Assembly: GCA_964519385.1 (NCBI GenBank)
Contig: CAZFLR010000022.1
Span: 1 to 36,339 of the forward strand
Length of the DNA stretch: 36,339 nt
Source: SVFI01 sp964519385
Lineage (GTDB): Bacteria; Bacillota; Clostridia; Lachnospirales; Lachnospiraceae
Direction of reading: 5' to 3'
Shown here: positions 15,993 through 24,845 of the stretch, one piece after another
Position numbering within the stretch: position 1 is the stretch's first letter
How the letters are laid out: each line of letters opens with the position of its first letter
Program-made: the position numbers and the translations under genes
Notes under the pieces: model-generated
What the model saw: the letters and a program-made list of their open reading frames with translations, nothing else
What the model was told of the DNA's origin: nothing
The model's database searches: none

Positions 15993-16757
15993 ATGAGAGA
16001 AAAAAGATATGACATTATTTTCTGGGATGTGGACGGAACGCTTCTTGATTTTAAAGAGTCGGAAAAATGGGCACTGAGGGAAGCATTTTTGAATCATGAA
16101 ATTATGATTGATGAAGAAATTTACAGTGTATATTCCCGGATTAATGATTTCTACTGGAAGAGGCTTGAAAGAGGTGAGCTTACCAGGCCGGAGGTCTTAA
16201 GGGGCAGGTTTGATGATTTTTTCAGGACGCTGATGCCCGGAGGAACTTTGGCTCATAAGGGAATAGATGCAGATAAACTGGCGGCTGTTGATAAGGAACA
16301 GTTCAGAATGCAGTATCAGAAAAATCTTGGAAGTGTCTATTTTTATATGGAAGATTCCCTTTCGCTTTGCAAAAAGCTCAGGGAGGAAGGCTTTTTGCAA
16401 TATATCATAACCAACGGTGTTGAGTGGACACAGAGAAATAAATTGCAGCTTGCGGGTTTTGACCGGATTATGGAAGATATTTTCATTTCGGAAACGATAG
16501 GCTATGATAAGCCGGATGTGCGGTTTTTTGATGCCTGTTTCAATGCGGTCAAAGAGCTGTCGGATAAGAGGAAGATACTTGTTGTCGGCGATTCGCTGAC
16601 TTCGGATATGAAAGGCGCGGAGAATGCAGGGCTTGACTGCTGTCTGTATGTGCCTGGCGGTGAGACGGATGAGAACCCTTTTGGGGTAACATATCAGATT
16701 TCGCGTTTGTGGGATGTGGAGGAAGTATTATGGCAAAATCAGAGGGACAGAAGCTAA
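15993..16757 (+). CDS. HAD-superfamily hydrolase, YjjG-like
   Basis: 254 residues from ATG 15993 (GAAGGAA upstream); the longer frame from 15957 runs back into the terminator. HAD motifs: FWDVDGTLLDF (nucleophile Asp12 and acid Asp14), motif II ITNGV, motif III Lys in GYDKPDVRFFDA, motif IV VVGDSLTSDMKGAENAG. A large helical cap lies between motifs I and II. It resembles the YjjG/non-canonical nucleoside 5'-monophosphate phosphatases, which remove phosphate from small metabolites. Its end overlaps the WYL regulator by 28 bases. Confidence 0.9.
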   Translation: MREKRYDIIFWDVDGTLLDFKESEKWALREAFLNHEIMIDEEIYSVYSRINDFYWKRLERGELTRPEVLRGRFDDFFRTLMPGGTLAHKGIDADKLAAVDKEQFRMQYQKNLGSVYFYMEDSLSLCKKLREEGFLQYIITNGVEWTQRNKLQLAGFDRIMEDIFISETIGYDKPDVRFFDACFNAVKELSDKRKILVVGDSLTSDMKGAENAGLDCCLYVPGGETDENPFGVTYQISRLWDVEEVLWQNQRDRS

Positions 16758-17749
16758 AGCTTCTGTATATTTTAAAACTGCTTGCGGAGCGGACGGACGA
16801 GGAGCATGTTATGCCGACTTCAGAAATTATAGAAGAACTGGCAAAGCTGGATATCTGCGCGGAAAGAAAGACGATTTATGCGGATATCCGGGCATTGCAG
16901 GAATTCGGTTATGATATTTTGAACTCCAAGAAAAGAGATAATTCCGGATATTATATGGCAAGCAGGGATTTTGAACTGGCAGAACTCAAGCTGCTGGTGG
17001 ATGCTGTGCAGTCCTCAAAATTTATCACAGCCAAAAAGTCAAAGGATTTGATTGAAAAGCTGGAGAGACTGACAAGCCGTCATCAGGCGGGAAGTCTGAA
17101 ACGTCAGGTTTTTGTGTCCGAACGGAACAAGACCGAAAATGAAACGATTTATTATAGTGTGGATGACATACATAAGGCAATGCACGCGAATAAAAGAATA
17201 CAGTTCAGGTATTATGACTGGGGAGTAGATAAGCAGATGCATTTTCGCAGGGAAGGGGCATTGTATGAGATGAGTCCTTATTTTCTTGTGTGGAAGGATG
17301 ATAACTATTATCTTGTAGCATTTGATGAGAATGAGGGTATCATGAAACACTTCCGGGTGGACAAAATGGCATCTCTTTCCGTGATAGAAAAAGAAAGAGC
17401 CGGAATGGAAGAGGCAAAGAAAATCAATCCGGCGATTTATACCCAACAGAATTTTGGGATGTTTGCAGGCAGGGAACAGATGCTCACTCTTCTGTTTCCG
17501 GAAAAACAGATAGGAATTATTATTGACCGCTTCGGAAGAGATATTGATATAAGGAAGCGAGATGAAGATATGTGCAGTGCGAGAGTAAAGGTGGCAGTGT
17601 CAAACCAGTTTTTCGGATGGCTTACGGGACTGGGCGGACAAATCCGGATTTATAAGCCGGATGAGGTTGCCGGTGCATATCAGGAGTATCTGCAAAGTAT
17701 ATTGGACGGATACAAAAAAGATGACGAAACAGGAAAGGCGGATTTATAA
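16730..17749 (+). CDS. WYL-domain transcriptional regulator
   Basis: 339 residues from ATG 16730, with GGAGG seven bases upstream inside the end of the HAD gene. The N-terminal winged helix (about 1-75) has AERKTIYADIRALQEFGYDI as recognition region, followed by a linker and a WYL domain (about 140-230) with I-Q-F-R-Y-Y-D, YEMSPYFLVWKDDNYYLVA and FRVDKM. WYL domains bind nucleic acids or nucleotides and regulate many stress and defence genes. The 28-base overlap with the HAD gene and the four bases before the aminotransferase suggest one operon. No target operator could be identified. Confidence 0.92.
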   Translation: MAKSEGQKLKLLYILKLLAERTDEEHVMPTSEIIEELAKLDICAERKTIYADIRALQEFGYDILNSKKRDNSGYYMASRDFELAELKLLVDAVQSSKFITAKKSKDLIEKLERLTSRHQAGSLKRQVFVSERNKTENETIYYSVDDIHKAMHANKRIQFRYYDWGVDKQMHFRREGALYEMSPYFLVWKDDNYYLVAFDENEGIMKHFRVDKMASLSVIEKERAGMEEAKKINPAIYTQQNFGMFAGREQMLTLLFPEKQIGIIIDRFGRDIDIRKRDEDMCSARVKVAVSNQFFGWLTGLGGQIRIYKPDEVAGAYQEYLQSILDGYKKDDETGKADL

Positions 17750-17753
17750 AAAA

Positions 17754-18920
17754 ATGAAAAGATTATCAGACAGAGTCAGTCAGTTGGAAGAGGGGATTTT
17801 TCAGGTCTTAAATGAAAAGAAAAATGAAAGAATAAAACAGGGCGGAAAGGTTTATAATTTTTCAATAGGTACACCGGATTTCAAACCGGCGCAGCACATT
17901 ATGGATGCGGTTGCGCGCGAATGTCTGAAACCGGAGAATTATAAATACGCGCTGGAAGATTTACCGCAGCTTACAGAGGCGGTTATCAGTCGTTTTGAAA
18001 AGCGATATGGTGTTTCACTGAAACCTGAGGAGATTACATCCGTATACGGTTCACAGGAAGGAATGGCACACATCGGATTTTGCATGTTTGATCCGGGAGA
18101 TGTGGTGCTTGTACCGAATCCGGGATATCCGATTTTTGAAATTGGTCCGTCACTTACGGGAGCCAGGGTGGAAACTTATGATCTGATAGAGGAAAAGGGA
18201 TATCTTCCGGATCTTTCTTCCATTCATCCGGAGACAGTCAAAAAGGCGAAGGCAATCATTGTTTCATATCCGCTCAATCCGGTTTGCAAGTGTGCACCTC
18301 CTTCCTTTTATGAAGAATTAATCGCATGGGCAAAAGAAAACGAAATCTGGGTTATTCATGACAATGCATATTCGGATATCATCTATGACGGAAGAGAAGG
18401 AGTGTCCTTCCTTTCTTATCCGGGTGCAAAAGAAATCGGAGTTGAGTTTTACTCATTGTCAAAGTCATTTAATTATACCGGTGCAAGAATGGGATTTCTG
18501 GTCGGAAATTCACAGGTTGTGCAGGCATTTAAGAAAATCAGAAGTCAGATAGATTACGGAACCTTTCTTCCGGTACAATACGGAGCGATTGCGGCATTGA
18601 CCGGACCGGTTAAAGGGGTTGAGGAGCAGTGCAGACAATATGAGGCAAGGAGAAATGCCCTCTGTGACGGATTTACACAAATCGGATGGGATTTTGAACG
18701 CAGTGAAGGAACGATGTTTGCATGGACACGCATTCCGGAAGCCTATGGCACGGATGATGTACAGTTTGTTATGGAGCTGTTTGAAAAGAGTGGTGTTCTC
18801 TGTACGCCGGGAAGCAGCTTCGGAAGTCTGGGAGCAGGACATGTCCGCTTTGCGCTCGTGCTTCCGGTTGAAACCATCAGGGAAGCAATCGAATCGGTCA
18901 AGAACAGCAATATGTTTTAA
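17754..18920 (+). CDS. class I/II PLP aminotransferase
   Basis: 388 residues from ATG 17754, four bases after the WYL stop; an in-frame ATG at 17721 with GGACGGA upstream is the alternative. Fold type I marks: FSIGTPDFKPAQHIM at the start, VPNPGYPIFEIG, SYPLNPVCKCAP, HDNAYSDIIYDG and the PLP lysine K237 in SLSKSFNYTGARMG, and a late G-H-V-R-F-A. The layout is close to LL-diaminopimelate- or alanine/aspartate-type transaminases. Substrate cannot be assigned. A terminator closes the operon. Confidence 0.9.
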   Translation: MKRLSDRVSQLEEGIFQVLNEKKNERIKQGGKVYNFSIGTPDFKPAQHIMDAVARECLKPENYKYALEDLPQLTEAVISRFEKRYGVSLKPEEITSVYGSQEGMAHIGFCMFDPGDVVLVPNPGYPIFEIGPSLTGARVETYDLIEEKGYLPDLSSIHPETVKKAKAIIVSYPLNPVCKCAPPSFYEELIAWAKENEIWVIHDNAYSDIIYDGREGVSFLSYPGAKEIGVEFYSLSKSFNYTGARMGFLVGNSQVVQAFKKIRSQIDYGTFLPVQYGAIAALTGPVKGVEEQCRQYEARRNALCDGFTQIGWDFERSEGTMFAWTRIPEAYGTDDVQFVMELFEKSGVLCTPGSSFGSLGAGHVRFALVLPVETIREAIESVKNSNMF

Positions 18921-18946
18921 GAACATCGGTCAACTGTAATGCATAC

Positions 18947-18989
18947 AAAAGGGAATCGTAATTTGACACAAATCGGACTCCCTTTTTTT
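18947..18989 (+). terminator. terminator after the aminotransferase
   Basis: AAAAGGGA (18947-18954) pairs with TCCCTTTT (18979-18986) across a long interior loop, followed by further T. Confidence 0.7.
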
Positions 18990-19014
18990 GTGCATATTTT
19001 CAAGAGCGTTTGAG

Positions 19015-19043
19015 TTGACACGGACACATTTGTCTTTTATACT
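19015..19043 (+). promoter_or_regulatory. consensus promoter of nrdD-nrdG
   Basis: TTGACA (19015-19020), 17-bp spacer, TATACT (19038-19043). Start expected near 19050. Confidence 0.8.
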
Positions 19044-19056
19044 TAGTAACTGTACA

Positions 19057-19072
19057 CCACAAGATATTGTGC
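19057..19072 (+). promoter_or_regulatory. NrdR-like box 1
   Basis: CCACAAGATATTGTGC agrees with the NrdR palindrome (ACAC-W-ATATAT-W-GTGT) at 13 of 16 positions. It lies just after the expected transcription start. Confidence 0.75.
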
Positions 19073-19088
19073 TTTGCAGAAAGCTAAA

Positions 19089-19104
19089 TCACGATATAGC
19101 GTGC
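19089..19104 (+). promoter_or_regulatory. NrdR-like box 2
   Basis: TCACGATATAGCGTGC keeps the CAC...ATATA...GTG core. It starts exactly 32 bp after box 1, three helical turns, the spacing known for paired NrdR boxes. Confidence 0.7.
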
Positions 19105-19133
19105 TTATATAAAAGAAAGGAATTGTAGGTTAT

Positions 19134-21323
19134 ATGGGACAGGATGTAGCGGAAAAAGGAACGGAAACCATCAATTACGGCGAAATGTTTCAGCCTAAGA
19201 AAGATGTAAAGGTTATCAAGAAAGACGGAAGTCTTGAGAAATTTAATGTCCAGAAGGTAATTGATGCGGTTGGAAAATCAGCATACCGTGCACTTACCAA
19301 ATTCACAGAAGAGGAAAAGAAGCATATCTGCCGATATGTAGTGGAAAAGGTGGATTCTCTTGAGACGGATGAGATTCCGATTCCGATTATGCATAATATT
19401 GTGGAGAGCGCACTTGAGGATGTAAAACCGGTGGTTGCAAAATCCTACAGGGATTATCGTAATTATAAGCAGGATTTTGTTAAGATGATGGATGATGTTT
19501 ATAAGAAGAGCCAGTCGATTATGTATGTCGGTGACAAGGAAAATGCCAACACGGATTCAGCTCTTGTGTCAACGAAGAGAAGTCTTATTTTCAATCAGTT
19601 TAATAAGGAATTGTATCAGAAATTCTTTATGACAACGGAGGAAATTCAGGCTTGTCGTGACGGATATATTTATGTTCATGATATGTCGGCGAGACGTGAT
19701 ACGATGAATTGCTGTCTTTTTGATGTAGCAAATGTGCTTAAGGGCGGCTTTGAAATGGGAAATATATGGTATAACGAGCCAAAGACGCTGGATGTTGCAT
19801 TTGATGTAATCGGCGATATTGTTCTTTCGGCAGCAAGTCAGCAGTATGGCGGCTTTACGGTGCCTGAGGTGGACAAGATTCTGGCTCCTTATGCGGAGAA
19901 ATCATATAATAAGGCGATAGCGAAGTATACCAAGCTCGGCATTGATAAGGAAACAGCAGAAGCGGAAGCTTACGCAGACGTTGTGCGCGAGTTTGAGCAG
20001 GGCTTCCAGGGATGGGAGTACAAGTTTAATACCGTAGCTTCCAGCCGGGGGGATTATCCGTTTATCACAGTGACCGCGGGTATCGGTACAGAGCGTTTTG
20101 CAAAGCTTGCGACAATCTCCCTGTTAAATGTGCGCAGACGCGGACAGGGAAAGAAGGAGTGCAAGAAGCCGGTATTGTTCCCGAAGATTGTATTTTTATA
20201 TGATGAAAATCTCCATGGACCGGGAAAAGAGCTTGAGGATGTGTTTGAAGCGGGGGTGAAATGTTCTGCCAAGACAATGTATCCGGACTGGCTTTCACTG
20301 ACCGGAAAGGGATACATTGCAAGTATGTATAAACAGTACGGAAAGGTGATTTCCCCAATGGGATGTCGTGCGTTTCTCTCACCATGGTACGAGAGAGGCG
20401 GAATGCATCCGGCTGATGAAAATGATTCTCCAGTTTTCGTGGGACGTTTCAATATCGGCGCGGTTTCACTTCACCTGCCGATGATTCTTGCAAAGGCAAG
20501 ACAGGAGAGCAAAGATTTTTACGAGGTACTTGACTATTATCTCAATCTGATACGTCAGCTTCATATTCGGACATACGCATATCTGGGAGAAATGCGTGCG
20601 TCAACGAATCCGCTTGCGTACTGTGAAGGTGGTTTCCTCGGAGGAAATCTTCAGCTTCATGATAAAATCAAGCCGATTTTAAAGACGGCGACAGCTTCCT
20701 TTGGTATTACGGCATTTAATGAATTACAGGAGCTCTACAACGGAAAATCGCTTGTTGAGGACGGAGCGTTTGCGCTGGAGGTTCTTGAGCATATTAATAA
20801 TAAGATTGCAGAATTTAAGGAAGAGGACGGAAATCTTTACGCCATTTACGGTACACCGGCAGAAAATCTTTGTGGTCTGCAGGTCAAACAGTTCCGTGCA
20901 AAATACGGAATTGTGGAAGGGGTATCGGATAAAGAATATGTTTCCAACAGCTTCCACTGCCACGTGTCAGAGGATATCACACCGATTGAAAAACAGGATT
21001 TGGAATATCGTTTCTGGGAGCTTTGCAACGGCGGTAAAATTCAGTATGTAAAATATCCGATTGATTATAATCTGGATGCAATTAAAACGTTAATACATCG
21101 CGCGATGGAGATGGGATTTTATGAGGGGGTAAATATGTCTCTTGCGTACTGTGATGATTGCGGTCATCAGGAATTGGAGATGGATGTCTGTCCGAAGTGC
21201 GGAAGCAGAAATCTTACCAAGATTGACCGGATGAACGGTTATCTGGCATATTCCAGAGTACATGGAGATACCAGACTTTCCGAAGCCAAAATGGCGGAAA
21301 TCGCAGAACGTAAGAGTATGTAA
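19134..21323 (+). CDS. nrdD: anaerobic ribonucleoside-triphosphate reductase
   Basis: 729 residues. An N-terminal ATP-cone (about 23-115, KVIKKDGSLEKFNVQKV) for allosteric control is followed by the glycyl-radical barrel and a C-terminal zinc ribbon (C673-D-D-C676 and C686-P-K-C689). The radical glycine is G702 in RMNGYLAYSRV; the tail ends RLSEAKMAEIAERKSM, typical of Clostridia. It makes deoxynucleotides from ribonucleoside triphosphates without oxygen; the radical is destroyed by air. nrdG follows after 12 bases. The promoter and two NrdR-like boxes upstream indicate repression by NrdR when dATP is plentiful. Confidence 0.97.
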   Translation: MGQDVAEKGTETINYGEMFQPKKDVKVIKKDGSLEKFNVQKVIDAVGKSAYRALTKFTEEEKKHICRYVVEKVDSLETDEIPIPIMHNIVESALEDVKPVVAKSYRDYRNYKQDFVKMMDDVYKKSQSIMYVGDKENANTDSALVSTKRSLIFNQFNKELYQKFFMTTEEIQACRDGYIYVHDMSARRDTMNCCLFDVANVLKGGFEMGNIWYNEPKTLDVAFDVIGDIVLSAASQQYGGFTVPEVDKILAPYAEKSYNKAIAKYTKLGIDKETAEAEAYADVVREFEQGFQGWEYKFNTVASSRGDYPFITVTAGIGTERFAKLATISLLNVRRRGQGKKECKKPVLFPKIVFLYDENLHGPGKELEDVFEAGVKCSAKTMYPDWLSLTGKGYIASMYKQYGKVISPMGCRAFLSPWYERGGMHPADENDSPVFVGRFNIGAVSLHLPMILAKARQESKDFYEVLDYYLNLIRQLHIRTYAYLGEMRASTNPLAYCEGGFLGGNLQLHDKIKPILKTATASFGITAFNELQELYNGKSLVEDGAFALEVLEHINNKIAEFKEEDGNLYAIYGTPAENLCGLQVKQFRAKYGIVEGVSDKEYVSNSFHCHVSEDITPIEKQDLEYRFWELCNGGKIQYVKYPIDYNLDAIKTLIHRAMEMGFYEGVNMSLAYCDDCGHQELEMDVCPKCGSRNLTKIDRMNGYLAYSRVHGDTRLSEAKMAEIAERKSM

Positions 21324-21335
21324 AGGAAGAGAGTT

Positions 21336-21845
21336 ATGAGGTATCACAATATTACACATGATGATATGTTAAACGGAGACGGACTGAGAGTTGTTTTGTG
21401 GGTGGCCGGCTGCACGCATTGCTGTAAGGGCTGCCAGAATCCGCTCACATGGGATCCGGACGGCGGACTGGAATTTGATGAAGCTGCAAAGCAGGAAATT
21501 TTTGAGCAGTTGGCGAAAAGTTACATTTCAGGTATTACTTTTTCCGGCGGTGATCCGCTTCATGCGTCCAACCGTGTCGGTGTCCGCTCGTTAATGGCAG
21601 AGATCAAAGAAAAATATCCGGATAAGACAATCTGGCTTTATACCGGAGATGTCTGGGAAAAAATTCTTCATTATCCTGCAATGCAATATGTGGATGTGCT
21701 TGTAGACGGTGAATTTGTAGAGGCGAAAAAAGATGTGAAGCTTCTCTGGAAAGGAAGTGCGAACCAGAGGGTAATCGATGTACAAAAAACACTTCGCCAG
21801 ACGGATCCGACCATTCCGGTACTGCATTGCGGAGATTATGCGTAG
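21336..21845 (+). CDS. nrdG: anaerobic ribonucleotide reductase activating protein
   Basis: 169 residues, GGAAGAGAG before the ATG. The radical SAM cluster motif is C26-x3-C30-x2-C33 in GCTHCCKGCQNP; ITFSGGDPL follows as the SAM-binding GGE/GGD motif, then LYTGDVWE and VDVLVDGEFV. It generates the glycyl radical on NrdD using S-adenosylmethionine. The gene is cotranscribed with nrdD. Confidence 0.97.
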   Translation: MRYHNITHDDMLNGDGLRVVLWVAGCTHCCKGCQNPLTWDPDGGLEFDEAAKQEIFEQLAKSYISGITFSGGDPLHASNRVGVRSLMAEIKEKYPDKTIWLYTGDVWEKILHYPAMQYVDVLVDGEFVEAKKDVKLLWKGSANQRVIDVQKTLRQTDPTIPVLHCGDYA

Positions 21846-21860
21846 TTTTTAAGCATTATG

Positions 21861-21903
21861 GCTCATGTTCAGGTGGAAGCTTCCTGAATGTGAGCTTGTT
21901 TTT
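21861..21903 (+). terminator. nrdDG terminator
   Basis: GCTCATGTTCAGG (21861-21873), 9-base loop, CCTGAATGTGAGC (21883-21895) with two G-U pairs, followed by TTGTTTTT. Confidence 0.9.
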
Positions 21904-21942
21904 AGCCTTAAAAATTTTGTACACAGAGAGGTATAAACAAAC

Positions 21943-23160
21943 ATGAATGAACAAACATTATTTGAAAAATTTACGAGTCAGCTTTCAAGTTGGTCAAAAA
22001 CAGGAAAGGAACCGGAGCTTGGCGACTGGAATATACGTGCATATCTGGATTTACAGGAACAGAGGTTAAAAGAAAAGGGACTGGAAAGAAAGTTTGATTA
22101 TACGATAAACGGCAAGGTATATAAGGTTGGAAATTTTGCACTCGGACAAATTCTGAATTCGTATAATAAGAGATTGAATTATGCATATGGTTCAAGAACG
22201 ATCAGCTATGAAAAGAATGGGAAAATACTTTATAAGGAGAAATCGAATGTTCCGTTGTATCAGCTTGTGAAGTGGCCGGAAACAGACAGAGGAGACTGGA
22301 AGAAAGAAACCTATGTCTGTCCGAACTGCAGTAATATTGAGACGGTGGAGTCCTTTGAGGAAAATGGCTGTCAGTATTGCGGAACACACTTTACCGTATC
22401 GGAGATGTATCCGAAGGTAACTAACTTTTACACGCTGGATAATGTTGCGGACAAAAAACTTAACTTTGACAGGCTGTGGAGACTGGCTGCAGGAGCACTT
22501 CTTCCGGCACTTTTAATCGCACTGTATATTGTGTTTACGGAGGCGGGAAGCGGTTTCGGAATGACTTTTCTTATCTCGTTTATCATTTGCTTCCTGCTTG
22601 GATTATGGTTTTCACCGATGATATTTTCTATGGTGGAATATGTTCCGGTTTCTCTGGGGATTACGGGAGCAAAAAACAAGATTACATCAGCACTTAAGAA
22701 GTATGATGAGACGTTTAGCTATGACTATTTTGAGGGCAAGGCATTGTCGCTTCTGCGAATGATTATTTTTGCAAAAGATTTAAAGGATTCGGTGCAGTAT
22801 CGTGGAGGCGAGTTAGTACCTGCTTACCGGGATATTGTCGATATGAATTACCGGGGCGGTCTGAATGTGACGAAGATAGAGAAAAATGGTGAATACATTG
22901 AGGTGACACTCAAGGTGTATATGAAAAATACATATTTCGTGAAGGGAAAATGTCGCAAGAAAAATGACACGATGTATGTGCATATGAGACATAATTGTGA
23001 GTGGAAAGTAGAGCCGGATTTCTCGATTGTTAAGGTGGCATGTCACGGTTGCGGGGGAAGCTTTGATGCAACAAAGCATCGCTGTTGTCCGTATTGTCAG
23101 AATGAATATAATGCAGGCCGTGATGACTGGGAGGTTCTGGAAATTTATGGCGATAAATAA
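21943..23160 (+). CDS. zinc-ribbon membrane protein with Tim44-like C-terminal domain
   Basis: 405 residues, AGAGAGG before the ATG. No signal peptide. A first zinc ribbon C-x2-C...C-x2-C (about 126-147, VCPNCSN and CQYCGTHF), two membrane helices (about 185-230), a soluble domain with the pattern of bacterial Tim44-like domains (FSYDYFEGKALSLLRM, then alternating strands), and a second zinc ribbon near the end (CHGCGGSFDATK, CCPYCQNEY). Tim44-like domains bind membranes or unfolded proteins. Similar two-ribbon membrane proteins exist in Lachnospiraceae without known function. lrgA follows after 18 bases and may be cotranscribed. Confidence 0.75.
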   Translation: MNEQTLFEKFTSQLSSWSKTGKEPELGDWNIRAYLDLQEQRLKEKGLERKFDYTINGKVYKVGNFALGQILNSYNKRLNYAYGSRTISYEKNGKILYKEKSNVPLYQLVKWPETDRGDWKKETYVCPNCSNIETVESFEENGCQYCGTHFTVSEMYPKVTNFYTLDNVADKKLNFDRLWRLAAGALLPALLIALYIVFTEAGSGFGMTFLISFIICFLLGLWFSPMIFSMVEYVPVSLGITGAKNKITSALKKYDETFSYDYFEGKALSLLRMIIFAKDLKDSVQYRGGELVPAYRDIVDMNYRGGLNVTKIEKNGEYIEVTLKVYMKNTYFVKGKCRKKNDTMYVHMRHNCEWKVEPDFSIVKVACHGCGGSFDATKHRCCPYCQNEYNAGRDDWEVLEIYGDK

Positions 23161-23178
23161 TGACAGGAGGCATCCGGA

Positions 23179-23538
23179 ATGAAATATGTCAAACAATTTT
23201 TGATTATTCTTATAATTTCCTTCGCGGGAGAAGTGTTAAATTATCTGCTCCCTCTTCCGGTTCCGGCGAGCGTTTACGGAATGCTTCTTCTGTTTCTGTG
23301 CCTTATGACAGGTATTCTGCGGACGGAGCATGTGAAAGAAACCTCGGGATTTTTGATTGAAATTATGCCAGTAATGTTCATTCCCGCAGGAGTAGGACTT
23401 ATCAATGGCTGGGAGACCTTAAAGGAAATTTTGATTCCGGTCAGCATTATCACAGTGATTACAATTGTCACGGTGATGGCGGCGACAGGAAGAGTGTCAC
23501 AGGCAATTATCAGAAGGGAATGTAAGGAAAATGAATGA
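23179..23538 (+). CDS. lrgA: LrgA/CidA family holin-like protein
   Basis: 119 residues with AGGAGG upstream. Four hydrophobic segments; family signature LPLPVPASVYGMLLLFLCLM and later MPVMFIPAGVGLING. CidA/LrgA proteins are small holin-like membrane proteins that work with an LrgB/CidB partner in control of murein hydrolase activity, export of pyruvate or related organic acids, and lysis. The end overlaps lrgB by eight bases. Whether it is a Cid or Lrg type cannot be told. Confidence 0.93.
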   Translation: MKYVKQFLIILIISFAGEVLNYLLPLPVPASVYGMLLLFLCLMTGILRTEHVKETSGFLIEIMPVMFIPAGVGLINGWETLKEILIPVSIITVITIVTVMAATGRVSQAIIRRECKENE

Positions 23539-24223
23539 ATTTTTTCAGACATCCGTGTTTGCGGGCAGTGTTCTGAGCCTGACCGCATATATGGTTGGAA
23601 GCTTCTTGAAAAAGAAGTGTAAGCTGGCTGTTTTTAATCCGCTTTTAATCTCGAGTGTGATTTCGATTCTGGTCGTTGTTACGGGAGGAATTGATTATGA
23701 AACATACAATGAAAGTGCAAAATATCTTAGCTGGCTGCTGACTCCGGCAACGGTATGTCTGGCGGTTCCTTTGTATGAACAGTGGGAATTGCTTAAGCGA
23801 AGCTATAAGGCCGTGCTGGCAGGGCTTTTGTCGGGAACGCTGACGAGTCTGACGACAGTTCTTATTCTGTCAAAGATATGCGGTCTGTCTCATGAAGAAT
23901 ATGTAACGCTTTTGCCAAAGTCAATCACAACGGCAATCGGAATCGGTCTTTCAGAGGAAATCGGGGGATATGTCACGATTACGGTAGCGGTCATAGTGAT
24001 TACCGGTGTTTTGGGAAATATGTTCGGAGAGCTGATTTGTAAAATGTTCAGAATCACTGAGCCGGTTTCCAAGGGCCTTGCGCTGGGCTCGGCTTCTCAT
24101 GCAATCGGAACGGCAAGGGCAATTGAAATGGGAGAAATTGAAGGGGCCATGAGTGGCCTTGCAATCGCCGTATCCGGGATATTGACAGTCATTCTGGCAC
24201 CATTATTTGCAGGCCTGTTGTAA
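23531..24223 (+). CDS. lrgB: LrgB/CidB family membrane protein
   Basis: 230 residues, start within the end of lrgA (AAGGAA upstream). About seven to eight hydrophobic segments; family motifs NPLLISSVISI, LSWLLTPATVCLAVPLYEQW, LPKSITTAIGIGLSEEIGG, and the late GLALGSASHAIGTARAIEMGE. It is the partner of LrgA in the membrane. No LytSR-type sensor pair adjoins. Confidence 0.95.
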   Translation: MNEFFQTSVFAGSVLSLTAYMVGSFLKKKCKLAVFNPLLISSVISILVVVTGGIDYETYNESAKYLSWLLTPATVCLAVPLYEQWELLKRSYKAVLAGLLSGTLTSLTTVLILSKICGLSHEEYVTLLPKSITTAIGIGLSEEIGGYVTITVAVIVITGVLGNMFGELICKMFRITEPVSKGLALGSASHAIGTARAIEMGEIEGAMSGLAIAVSGILTVILAPLFAGLL

Positions 24224-24245
24224 AAAAACAGACCTGCATTATTTT
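24209..24245. terminator. possible terminator between lrgB and dut
   Basis: GCAGGCCTGT (24209-24218) and ACAGACCTGC (24228-24237) form a stem with one mismatch that includes the lrgB stop codon; T-rich sequence follows. The genes converge here. Confidence 0.4.
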
Positions 24246-24247
24246 CC

Positions 24248-24682
24248 TTAATTTTTCCCGGTGCTTCCGATTCCGCCCCGGTTACTTCCGGCTAATCTGT
24301 CTACCTCGTCAAATACAAGAGTTGGCTGATTTTCCATAATGCGAAACTGGCAGATACGGTCGTTTTTGTGAATTACGGTATCTCGCAGAGCGTATACAGG
24401 CATGTACCACCAGTCATCCGGACCACAGTAGGAACAGTCGATTATTCCGCAGTGGTTGGTCTGGATGATGCCGAAATTTTTATAGGTAGAGCTGCGAGGC
24501 ACAACATGCGCTTCATATCCTTTTGGAAGCTGCATGGCTACACCGAGATGTATCAGTTTAAACTCACCGGCCTTCAGTTCTACATCCATAGCACTTCTAA
24601 GGTCAATCCAGTCGGATTTACCGTCTATGTAAGTTAATTTTTCAATTGTGTCATCTAAATACTGAATGCGAATCTGTTCCAT
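24248..24682 (-). CDS. dut: dUTP diphosphatase (trimeric dUTPase)
   Basis: 144 residues from the ATG at 24682 on the minus strand, with AAGGAGA just upstream; the longer frame to 24751 adds unlikely sequence. Trimeric dUTPase motifs: the Asp in DLRSAMDVEL (motif 1), PRSSTYKNFGI (motif 2), GIIDCSYCGPDDWW (motif 3, with Cys where Arg is usual), DRICQFRI (motif 4) and the C-terminal arm NRGGIGSTGKN (motif 5). It hydrolyses dUTP to dUMP and pyrophosphate, keeping uracil out of DNA and supplying thymidylate synthesis. Single-gene unit on the opposite strand to its neighbours. Confidence 0.93.
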   Translation of the reverse strand: MEQIRIQYLDDTIEKLTYIDGKSDWIDLRSAMDVELKAGEFKLIHLGVAMQLPKGYEAHVVPRSSTYKNFGIIQTNHCGIIDCSYCGPDDWWYMPVYALRDTVIHKNDRICQFRIMENQPTLVFDEVDRLAGSNRGGIGSTGKN

Positions 24683-24718
24683 TATGAAATCTCCTTGTAA
24701 GTTATTTAATCTTTTCCA

Positions 24719-24729
24719 AGTATAGCACA
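24719..24729 (-). promoter_or_regulatory. extended -10 promoter of dut
   Basis: On the minus strand TATACT (24724 to 24719) is preceded by TGC, an extended -10. The hexamer 17 bp upstream (TAGTGC) is a poor -35. Confidence 0.4.
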
Positions 24730-24775
24730 TGTGCGCCGGCTGCACTAGCACAATATTTCAGGGGCATGAAAAGGT

Positions 24776-24805
24776 GTATAAAAAAACTGCTTATTCAGCA
24801 AACTA
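24776..24805 (+). promoter_or_regulatory. possible sigma-G promoter of the spoVAF-like gene
   Basis: GTATA (24776-24780), 18-bp spacer, CAAACTA (24799-24805) fits the forespore sigma-G pattern (GHATR, then CATWMTA) apart from one -10 base. Low confidence. Confidence 0.35.
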
Positions 24806-24845
24806 ATCTTTAAAAAGAAATAAACAGATATGGAGGCGGAGCAGT

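Noticed and set aside
17661..17753. Long N-terminal extension of the aminotransferase
   Set aside because: It overlaps the WYL gene and lacks family sequence; the family starts near LSDRVSQLEEGIF.
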